The notes beneath the pieces were generated by a model, which saw only the letters and a list, made by a program, of their open reading frames with translations, was not told where the DNA came from and ran no database searches. DNA of 64,000 nucleotides from positions 22,161,822 through 22,225,821 of the forward strand of contig CM019065.1 of NCBI GenBank assembly GCA_009667805.1, read 5' to 3'. Origin of the DNA: Leptobrachium leishanense. Taxonomy: Eukaryota > Chordata > Amphibia > Anura > Megophryidae. Shown here one piece after another: positions 1 to 11,300 of the stretch. How positions within the stretch are numbered: the first letter of the stretch is position 1; each line of letters begins with the position of its first letter. A program made the position numbers and the translations under genes.

Positions 1-196
1 CACGTGCTGGGGCAATATCCACGTGCTGGTGCAATATCCACAAGCTGGGGCAATATCCAAGAGCTGGGGCAGTATCCACGAGCTGGGGCAGTATCCACGA
101 GCTGGGGCAATATCCATGAGCTGGGGCATATATCCATGAGCAGGGGCAATATATCCACAATAGACTGCCCTCTGGGCAGGCTTTCCACCTTGTAAC
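1..196. repeat. Minisatellite, about 19-bp unit
   Basis: Tandem copies of a unit close to GAGCTGGGGCAATATCCAC, starting before the window edge and becoming irregular after about 120. The open frame across it is a by-product of the repeat. The unit shares words (AGCTGGGGCAATAT, CCAT) with the minisatellites at 25440-27410 and 47240-49520. Confidence 0.9.
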
Positions 197-439
197 TCAT
201 AAAAAAACAAAAAAAACAACTGATCCGAGTCACCCAAAATGATCCAAATCACCGAAATGATCCAAATCACTGAATCGAACTCATCCGAAACGAGAGAAAA
301 ACTGTCCGAAAAAAAACCACCCGAAATAAATATGAAATGAAACGAAAAAAAAAGTCATGCACATCCATACTCTGCAGTACAGGAGCATCTTTGCAGGTAG
401 CCTGTCTGGGGTGTGTGCCAGGGCTGAAGCAGGTGGCGT

Positions 440-870
440 GGGGCCTTACATAGTTGAGGAGGAGCGTGTATCTAGAGCAGAGATAAGGGTAGCGTTATAG
501 AGGTCAGTGGCAGCGTCAGGGCAGGTGAAGGTTGATGTGTGCATGAGATGTTGAAGGAGTTTGGAGAATTCATGGGGATCCACGGCATGTAGATTTCTGT
601 GAGTGTGTGTGTGTGCGGGATGGGAGAGCACGGACTTTAGGTAATCCAGATAGGTTGAAGGAGAGAAGGTGGTGGTCAGAGATGGGAAAAGGGCGACAGG
701 TGAACTCAGAAATGGAGCAGAAGTAGGAGAAAAACAGGTCAATAGAGTGACCTTCGTGGTGAGTAGGGAGAAGGGTGGAAAGTCCAAGAGAGGATGTGGG
801 TGAAAGAAGTTTGGGTCTACAAAGGGAATATGGAAGTCCCCAAATATTAGGCATAAAAGGTTAGATTTCA
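440..870 (-). mobile_element. L2-like LINE fragment, endonuclease part
   Basis: On the minus strand the translation includes ISDHHLLSFNLS, the SDH-containing end of the APE endonuclease domain of L2/CR1-type LINEs, and a later ATDLYNATLISALD stretch typical of the linker before the reverse transcriptase. Frame changes and missing flanks show a decayed fragment. A larger piece of an L2-like LINE, containing the reverse transcriptase, lies on the other strand at 7652-9026. Confidence 0.6.
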
Positions 871-1322
871 CTCTCACACACTGTAATACAATGCTGAAAC
901 ATTTAAGACAATATGCATTTGGAAAATATATTGGTTCGCCAGATCTGTCATGTTTTCCTGGACACATATTACTCGTTCATGCAGGGGAGAGCACAGTGAA
1001 GGAGCGACCCTGTAACATAATAACTGCAAAAGGGAATTCTATACGATGGTATACAGAATATCTATCAGAGAATGGAAGGTTATTCTAAGGGTGATCCTTG
1101 GAGGAAATTATTTGGAAAAAGAATACAAAATAGTTTGCATATTTTACACTGTAGTTCATTCAATTGGGTCTTTGGGGTAAACTGGTGGTTGCATGGTTCA
1201 GCATGATAAAAGGTCCGTATTGGGACTTAAATTATTTATCTTTAAACACAAACCATTACATAAGCACATCACCATGTCCCACAGCTTAGTTTTAAGGATG
1301 GATATCATTTCTGTGGCCACAC

Positions 1323-1544
1323 CTGCTGGTCTTTAGAGGTCCACTTTATGGCACTTGTGTTGATCGTGAAGGCTTGACGAAGGGTCATGTCGTAACTTCC
1401 CACCTTGACATAGTTCATGGCACCACTGGAACTCAGCTGCCAGTTCACAATATCGTAGATGGCAGGGGGGTCTCCATTTTCATCAAAGTAGATTTCTCTT
1501 CCGCTGCTTAGAGTGAACCTCACTTTTTTAATATAATGCAGGAG
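1323..1544 (-). CDS. V2R gene B exon 4 (end of ligand-binding domain)
   Basis: A 222-bp exon, 74 residues, phase 0/0: [39 protein letters not shown], then [16 protein letters not shown]. The acceptor is TTACAG|CTCCTG and the donor CAGCAG|GTGTGG. It is six bases shorter than gene A exon 4, a clean in-frame two-codon difference in the segment between KVGSYD and FTINTS. Confidence 0.92.
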
Positions 1545-2294
1545 CTGTAACGCAAATTGTACAGTGAGTGCCTGTTGTGACCTTAACACAGCATGTAGAA
1601 GAAAACCCCCCAGAACGCCCGCCGAAAACTCACTGAACACCTGAAAACCCATCGGAAACCGCCGCAAAAAGACGCCGAACAAACCGGAAAAAGCCGACGA
1701 GCCTCCGATCACAGCACGGACCCGCCATCGGAAAAAGCCAGCAGGCAGACGAACGGGGTAAAAAAAAAAGTGTGAAAGTGTCAAAATTTAAACGCTGTTT
1801 GCAAAACAACTACTGAGCGAAAATGCCTGGAATTAACATATAAGATCCTATGAATGATAATAAAAAGGGCTGTTACAAAAAAAGAATAAGAAAAACGGAA
1901 AAAAAATCCTAAAAAATCTATAAATTAAGAGACTTTTTGCTGCAGATTAAAATAATAAACAGTTTATTAGATATTGAATAAAAACAGGAATCATTTTAAC
2001 ATTGAAGCCTATGGGATTCGCCCGAATAAACCTGCCGAATGAAAGCACCGAACAGCAGGGAATTTCACTGACATTTCTCTGCTGTTCGGTGTCTCTGAAT
2101 AGATTAACCATTGCTTCTCTATGTGGTATTTCACCGTACGTGCAGCCAGTTCGCCAAAATATGGTGAACTGCCTGCTCTCTGAATAGCCCAATGGACACG
2201 AAATGTCACTGTATGGGGAAATTCACTGTTCGGTGACATTTCAGGGCCAGATCGACTCTCTCTGAATAACTCCTATAGTGATATACAGAGGAGC

Positions 2295-2332
<38 letters not shown>

Positions 2333-5300
2333 GGAAACATATAGTGCAATACAGAGAAGAAGATATATACACAAATATACACAAATAACACTGGCTGTGG
2401 ATATTATTTCCCCATGAATGAAAGCATGGATCTTCGATGAAAGGACAGTCCTGACCAAGACTTAGGAAACCATCGTAGGGGCCCCCCTAGACTACAGCCC
2501 TTTGACACTGCCCTATTGTCCTAATGGTCAGTCTACCCCTGCTTAGAAGTGAAATGCACAGATGCACAGGTTTCCCTATGATAAAGTCAAACATTACCTG
2601 CCATGGAGCGAAATTTGAAATATTTCCACAAAATCTTTTGGAAAATGGTCCTTCTCCTTGTGTACAGTTATTAAGATCTTCCAAAGCTTCAGCCACAACA
2701 TGAACGGCAGTGTAAACGCTATAAGAGTTTCTTAAACTAGAGATATCATTGAAGGCATTCTGAATGCTGCCTAGGTCCTCTAATCCGGTGCAATCTTTCA
2801 TGGAAATATGAGAAAGTCCAGTTTGGTTTTCACTGTCCATGAATTTGCAGTTGAATGATAGCTCCCAGAATATTTTCAACCAGTCACTTCCTAAAGACGT
2901 GGAAGGATGGACCATGTTGAGAAAATCTCTAAACCCACTTATTGTTCCACTTTGGAGGGCTAGACCAACTGTACCTGAGAGGAGAGTAGAGAATGTCCCT
3001 TGGGAGAATAGGGTGGATGTTGACCAGCCTTCACTGGCCACAAGAAGCTTTTCAGAGATACCTTGTTTGACCATCTCATTGAAAATCGGTGTGATCTCAA
3101 TTTCTGTCGCGTATATGACAATGACTCTGGCTGTTGACGCCTTCATAACCTTCACTATGTGATCTGCGTTTCGGCCTGGATGACTGGTGAGAATGTTCTC
3201 AGTGAAGGCCACACAAGCTCCAGCTCTGATTAACTCTTGTTGGACAAGATGAATCCCTTGTTGGCCGTAATCATTGTCAGCTGCTATTAATCCCACCCAA
3301 GTCCAGCCAAAATAAAGCAGCAGCTGTGCAAGCCTTCTAGACTGGAAAATATCACTGGGAACGGTCCTAAAGAAAGAGGGGAACTTTCTGTGGTCACTGA
3401 GGAGCGCGCTGGTTGATAAATGGCTGATCTGTTGGGAAAATAACACTATAAATTAACATACTTTTAAGATATAATGGTATCAATTCAAGAAATGGTAAGA
3501 GGTTGAGTCATAAACTCATCCAGATAACCTTGCTTTTAAAAGTATTTTGGGCTAAACTTGTAACCATATGGTTGCCCAATACTGATCAAAGTGCATTTTG
3601 TTTTAGGTTTACCCTCTGTCTTTTTATTTCTGTATCTCAATAATTGTTGTAAATTTTTTTTCTTTATGAGAAAGGATTTTACCGGGACAGATACATTGAG
3701 ATTTTTCTAATTTTCAAGTACACTATATTGCCAAAAGTATTCGCTCACCCATCCATATGAGAGTCAAGGCAGGTGAGCAAATACTTTTGGCAATATAGTG
3801 TATGTCCTGGATGGCGAGTATGTACGGTTAGGTGTCTTGCCCAAGGACACTTACTGGAGAGGTGCTCTTGCCGGGATCGAACCTGTGTCTCCACAGTCTC
3901 TCTCCACGGTTATTGAGTAGTGATGTTACCTCTACTCCACCCAGTCGGCACTGTTATAAATAGTGATGGGCCGAACACCACCGTGTTCGGTTCGCATTCA
4001 AACTCGAACACCCGAAAAAGTTTGACCACAAACTCGAACACAATTCGAACACCATGCATGCAAGTCAATGGGGTTCGAACGTTCGAAAAATTAAGTTCCC
4101 CTCCGAGAGGGCATATATGCAAGATATTGTCCATAAAAGGTGTATGGGGCTCCGGGTACTGCCATGGGGGACAGGAAACAATGAAGTACAAAAATATTTT
4201 TTTTAACCCTTCCACTGCTGAGTGCTGAGCCATTTCACCGCTGTGCACTGAGCTAATTTTACCGCTTTTGCTCATGTTTAAACATGATTTGAAGCCATGT
4301 GAAATGTTTGACCAACAATGAGTGGAAAATGTTTGACCAACAAGGTGTGGGAAATGTTTGACCAACAATGAGTGGGAAATGTTTATGAATCCCATAGGCT
4401 TCAATCTTAAAAATGTTCCCATTTTAATTCAATATCTAATAAACCGTTTATCATTATATTCTGCGGTAAAAAGTCTCTTTATTTTTAGATTTTTTTAGGA
4501 TCTTTTAACCCCTTCGCTGCTGAGGCGTTTCACGCCTCTGTGCTGAGCTCATTTTTATCTGTTTCGCTCATCTTGTTGAAACGTGTTTTGAAGGCTTATT
4601 TTAGTATATGACCCAGACATATTATATATCGTTCTTTCCGTCAGACTCGGCAGATTCATAATATGTCATTATTATATGTATATGTCATGTCCTGTCTGTA
4701 TATTATAACAAAAAATGCAATAAAATATGAATTTTCAATAATTTACAACGTGTAAAGTGTTTTTTTTTCACATTTTAACATGCGAGCAATTGCAGTTATA
4801 TTTTGTATGGGGTGCGCTTGTTAAAAAAATTAGAAATGGGGTCTCGTTACATTTTGTTTGGGGAAAATTACGCGATTTTCAACTAACGCACCGCATACAA
4901 AAATCGTAGTGCAGCATCATTGTTCACATTATAACTGAAATGGGAACAATATTGCTGCATTAACAACCAAAAAAAAAAAAAACTTGTTTATTTTTTTTTA
5001 TAATTTTTTTATAAAATATTTTTTTATTTTTATTTTTAATTTTTTTTTTAAAAAAAAACTTTTTTCACAGTCGTGTTTGGTATCGTTGGAACGGCCATGC
5101 TCTGGCCGATCCAACAGTGCCAAACTTTAACCCCTAGCTGCCACGGATCGGGAGATAGGGGGTTCATTGGAACCCCCTATCTCCACCATTGGTGGCAGCT
5201 AGGGGTTAACTCCAGGACTGGCGTCATTGTGCTATGCACGATGATGCCAGTCCTAAGGGGGAGTTCCCGGAGGCTTGGCCGACATCCAAGATGTCGGCCA

Positions 5301-8300
5301 GCTCCGGGAAAGGATCACGAACCGGCGCTTTTCAGCGCTGATTCGTGATCCGGCTCCCCAGGGGTTAATGACAGCCACCGTTTGGAAGGGCAGGCTGTGC
5401 CCTTCCAAGCGGTGCCTGTATTAGCTCCCTGCTCCCCGGCGATCGGGAGGGAGAGAGGTCCGAAGGACCTCCCCCTCCCTTTCAGGCGCCTCCTCTGCAC
5501 ATGCGGGGGGGGCGCCTGAATTAGATGTCATCGCGCCGCCGCGATGACATCTAATTGCTCCGCCATGGTCCCGAGTGTTGGGCTGACATCCAAGATGTCA
5601 GCCCGCACCGGGGGGGCGCAGCAATCTGCCGGAATCCAGCGGATTGCTGCCTCCTGTGCATGGACGCGCTCAGCGCGTCCATAGCACAGGAGAACCACTT
5701 GGCTGGACGTGCTGAGCGTGTCCATAGCAGCCAAGTGGTTAAGCACTTTTTGATATTTTTTCGAAATTTCTTTTTTTTCTCGAACTTTCGGCGAACGTCC
5801 CGAAAAGTTCGAGAATTTGCGATTAGCCAATGTTCGAATCGAACTCATTTGAACCGGCAGCCCATCCCTAGTTATAAAGAGACAAACTAATAGAACTTAA
5901 AGGGACACTTTTATCTTTTTAAAGTCATCAGGATGTGAGGAGTGGACCCCTCCCCCCACCTTTCACTCCCCCGATCTGGTGAAATCGCAGGGGGAAAATG
6001 AGGAGTTTTCTCCAACGTAACCAACATCACCAGCAGCTGGGATTTTTGAATTTCCCAGCTGCCGGTCACCAGATTGGTTACTAGTGATGTCACACAGAGA
6101 GAGAGTGGCCGATTTCACCCTCTGAGACCAATCGCTATAGGGAGTGTTCTCAGAGAGGCCGATGGATTGGATCTGTGCATGTGCTTGCAACTCGGATCCA
6201 ATTCTCAGCACAGGTGCTACAGAACTTGTGTACTTAAAGTAGAGTTTTGCCATTTTCGTTTCCTACGCTATACAAGTTGCAAAGTAGTGCAAACTGGGCA
6301 GAAAAGCTTCCAGGGACTTCTGGGTTCGGGAGTACCTGAGCCAAAGGGATGGAGCAGGGACAAAAGGTGAATAAAATCACCAAGAATATAAATAAAATTT
6401 AAAAATAATTAGGCTGAGGCTTCAGAAGGATCTGCCCAATTATTTAACCCTTTCACTGCTGAGGACGTGTGGGGAACGTCTTTATTGACTCCTAAGGAAA
6501 GCTAGGGGTTTGTTTGAACCCTGATATCTCCCGACTGTTTTCAGCTAGCAGGGTCATGTTTGGTATCATTAGAAAGGTCAGACCATGTTTAAAGTAAAGA
6601 AGACAAAAAATAATAATAAAAAAAAGAAAAGTGTTTTTTTTTTAAATGTGAAATGGCTCAGCAGTGAAGGGGTTAAGGGCAAAAATTGGAAACTCTATTT
6701 CTCAATTGAATATCACTTTAAATAATTTTTCAGTCTATACGGAACAAAACAATGAATTGTAACTTTCTGAATAGATGAGGAAATGTGAGACACGAGCAAC
6801 CCATACCTGTGGATAATTGTAGAGACCTAGAATATGAGCCACAAGGATTGAATGCGTGGAGATAGCAGATCCTATTATGGAACTTAGAGGAACGTTGTTC
6901 ACACACCGGTAATTAGGGATGGCTCTGTCATGTCCTGTCAACACTTGTAGAGCACCTTGTAAGTCTTTCTGAAGGACAGCACACGAGTCATATGCTTGAA
7001 ATCCCAATGTGATATTGGGGAGAATATCTGGATTCTCATTGATCTCTTCCACAGCAAATGTCATGGCTTGTAGCTGCTGATAACTCTCAAAGTGGAACCT
7101 TGAACAAACATCACGAGAATACTGGTTAAACTATGTTCACAAAGCGTACATACCACAGCCTTACATTAAAAAAGGAGGAAGAGAACTTTGTTCTGACATC
7201 CTTCCATTCTGCATATAGCACCTATTGCAGTCGGGATCATTTCAGCCTTTTGACCTCCTGCTTTGGACTAAATTAGAGTGCCGGGTTAAGGGATTCATGA
7301 GCTTGGAACTGAAGATTGTGGTGTGCCTCTGAGGCATCCCTCTCAGCTCCACTGTGTCATTTCCATTTCCACAGCATGCATCTTTCTTTCTTTCTTTCTT
7401 TCTTTCCTCTGGCCCATCTATTCTTTCACATTCTTTCCACATCTTTCCATTTTACCTCTGACCCATTCGTTTCACTTTACATTGTACCTCTGACACATTC
7501 CTCTCACTTTCCGTTGGATCTCTGACACATTCTTCCCTTTTTCAACTGTGCCTCTGACCCATTCTTCTCACTTTCCATTGTACCTCTGACCCATTCCTTT
7601 CACTTTCCATTGTACCTGACGCCCATTCTTCTCACCTTCAATTGCATCTCTGCCACCTTTGATACAGTTTACATGTCTCCTCCTTCAAACGCTTAGTGAT
7701 ATAGGCCTTCAATATATTGTTCTTTCATGGTTCGCTTCCTACCTGTCCCAATGATCGTTTAGTGTCTCATTTGGTGGAAGTACCTCCTCCCTGGAGCCTG
7801 TCTCTGTTGGGGTGCCCCAAGTTTCAGTACCAGGCCCTCTTCTTTTTTCTATCTACAATGCCTCTCTAGGCAAACTGATCAGCTCCTTTGGATTCCACTA
7901 CCACCTATACGCTGATGACACTCAAATATACCTCTCCTCCCCTGATCTCTCTAAAGCTCTCCTGGATTGAGTCACTGACTTTGTCTCCGCTGTCTCGAAT
8001 TGGATGTCTTTCCGCTTCCTTAAACTCAATCTTGCCAAACCTGAAATTCTCATTGCTCCTCCTCCATGAAACACCCAATACCACCTATCTATCTACGAGT
8101 AAATGGACCGCTCATTAGCCCAATGCCTCAAGCTCGGTGCCTTGGTGTCACTTTTGATCCTGACCTAACGTTCTCTCCCCACATCCAGTCAGTGACCAAA
8201 TCCTGTTACTTTCAACTCAAAAACATTGCCCGTGTCTGCCCCTTTCTGACACAAGATATCGCAAAGGTGCTGGTTCATGCTCTTGTCATTTCATGACTTG

Positions 8301-11300
8301 ACTACTGCAACGCGCTCCTCATTGGCCTCCCCAACTCCCGTATCGCCCCCCTGCAATCTGTAATGAGTGCAGGGGCCAGGCTTATTTTTCTCACCAGACG
8401 CACCTCGCGTACCGCCCCCCTCTGCCGGTCCCTCCATTGGCTTCCTATACGTTCCAGGATACAGTTTAAAATACTGATGCTCATGTTCAAATCATTCAAT
8501 ATCTCAACCCCACCCTACATGTCTTTGTTACTCCGCAAATACGTCCCATCTAGACAACTCCGGTTGGCGGGTGATCTCCACATGTCATATGTCTCCACCC
8601 ACACTGCCAACTCTCACCTCCAAGACTTCTAAAGGGCAGCACCGGTCCTGTGGAATGACTTGCCTCGCCCTATCAAACTTTTTCCTGATCTTCACTTCAG
8701 GCCTTCAAGAAATCCTTCAAAACCCATCTCTTCAGATTAGCATCACTGAAACAACTCCTCCCGCTGCTCAGCTACTCACACATGATTGAAGCTGCTTCTA
8801 TAGCCCCACCATTCCCAAACCACTGGCACTAATGATCCTGCTGCCCAGTAAAATTCTCCTTGTCTTCCTCAACCCCAATTCTTCTACACAGTAAGCTCCT
8901 ATGCGCTGGGCTCTCTACACCTAGTTTTTCCATCCTATATCCGATTATCTGTATCTCTTTTCCTTTGGTTATCGTCAAGCACTGCGGAAACTGTTGGAGT
9001 TATACAAATGATGATAATAATAATCTCTGACTCATTCTTTTTCTTTCACATATCACCTCTAAACCATTCCTCTCGCTTTCCATGGTGCCTGTAACCTATT
9101 CCTCTCACTTTTTTTTGTATCTCTGACCCATTCCTCTCACTTTCCATGGTACCTGTAACCCATTCCTCACACTTTTTATTGTACCTCCAGTCCAATGTTG
9201 TCACTTTCCATTGTTCCTCTGCCCGATTCATCACACACTCACTGTCATGGAGCTGATATAACGCTCCATGCTTCAAACCCCAAGAGACTTTATGTTCATT
9301 TATATCGTGTGTTTTTAAATATTTTACATCGTTTGGTTTTAGTTTAAATTAGTTTAGTGTAAAATGGCGTAACTTTAGTTTTAAAAATAGTTTTATTCCT
9401 GTAGGTAAATGTGTTTTTGTGTATACAGTAAACAAGCTTTACTGCTGTGTAATTTATGCACCAGGGCTTTTCCCATTATCTAGCTGCATGTTTAATTCAA
9501 GGGATCTGTGATAGTGTGTGTTTAATCTGATGTGTTAGAACAATGGATTATACAAATGTTGTGTGAGCTGAAGGCTAAAGAATGTAAAGAATGTTTATTG
9601 TAAATAACTGACATAATGTAATTAGTATGGGTAGGACGAGGTGCGTCATTTTATGCAAATTATGACTGTTGGACTTCAGCATAAATGGTGGCGTTTTGTT
9701 CATTAAAAGGTCAGAGAACTCTCAAGCTCAGAGAGAGAGGATCCTGTTGGAACATACAGCCGCGTCTGGTGTTTCATTCAGCGATGCTACACTACACTAT
9801 CACCCTCAGAAGGTACCGAGCCACCTTCTGGAAATTCCTAACGGCTCCAGGGCAGAGGAACAGAAGCAGGCGGGTCAAGCTGCTCGAGGCGCTGAGGACA
9901 GCGCTCCCAGTAGCCGGGCTGACCGCAACGAAGGGGTGTCTGGAGAGCCAGGACAGACGGAAGAGAACGGTGCCGTCACACTGGTGGCAAGCGGTGAGAA
10001 CAAGCTCTCCAACCCCAGAAGAAACGCAGAATGGCCAGCTATGCAAACTACAAGAGGGACACGCTGAGAGACATATTAGAGTGCCGTGGAGGAATCGCCG
10101 GCACCAAAAACAAGAAAGCCCTGGTCAAGGAGCTTACAAGGATGGACCAGCGAATGGTAAGAACCCCAACCCCGACTCCGGCCACTGAAGATACCCTCCG
10201 AAAGAAAGCTCGAGCAATATTAGAGATATGCAGCACCACCCCCCCGAAGCCGCAGTTGTACAACTCATGACGGGCCTCCAAGAAGATGAGGAGCGAGAAA
10301 AGGAGCGCCAACACCAGCAGCAGTTGGCCGAGCTCCAAGCGACATGGACAGAATACCCCACCCCTGAAACCTACCCCGTAGAGCCCTGGGTTGAGGTTGA
10401 CATCCCACCTGGAGCTTCGTCCAGGGAATCTACACCCGCCCAGCAATCCTTTTATGGGGACTTACAGCTTGTCTGGAGCTTCATGGGAGGAACCCGCACT
10501 CCCCAGCGATACTTGGGAGGAGATTTACAGCTTGCCTGGAATTTCCGTCAAGGAAGCTACACCCCCCAGTGACTGGCTCGACGATGATATCTGCACCATT
10601 AAGAAGGCGAAAGCGGAGTTCCAGAAAAGACTGCAGGAGAGCAGCGATCTCTATCCAGGATCCGCAACAGACCGCCTGGAGTTCGAACGGTGGGATGAGA
10701 TTCGCCGAGGCCTCTGGTACGAGGCCCTGGTACATGGACAGTACCACCAAGGTACCGAGATCCCCTCTGAATCGACCATCTACCAGGCGCAGGATAGGGC
10801 CCGAGAGGCCTTCCTGGAAGGACGACCCTCAGAGGGGTGGGAGGCAGAGCTCCACCACTTGGTTCTAACGAGAGATTGCACTGGATGCCAGCTACCGGGC
10901 CTTCCAGTGGCTGATGGTCCCACTGATGCCCAGCACAACCCATGCCATGCCCACCATAGGCCTCGACTATGGCGGCACAGGGCCACTGTATGAGAGGATG
11001 GCCAACGACCCTGAGTTTGGAGAAGATACGGAGTGGCGTCTGGATCAAATCATGGATCTTCGGATGGAGGGCCCAGCCGACTGGGATGAGGTGGACCTCG
11101 ATGAACTGGAGCTCCTGGCCCGACAGGAATGTGAGCTTGAGAAGGCCTACAAGCAACTGTTTAACGGAGCCCCACAGTTAGGCTTGAGTCCCATGGCCTG
11201 GGACTGGTCAGCGGAGGAATTGGAGCCTGAGATAGGGTTCCCCGTCGCATACCCAGCAGAAGCACTGGCAACGGGGCAGAGCCATTGTCAACTCTGCCCA

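Noticed and set aside
446..967. 173-residue minus-strand ORF as a host gene
   Set aside because: The content matches an L2-like LINE endonuclease segment; no independent gene evidence.
1..1322. Exon 5 of gene B inside the window
   Set aside because: No CSxSC/CCF pattern or matching splice sites on the minus strand; it must lie beyond the left edge.
2273..2458. Tyr/Ile-rich ORF over the AT run
   Set aside because: Product of an (AT)n microsatellite.
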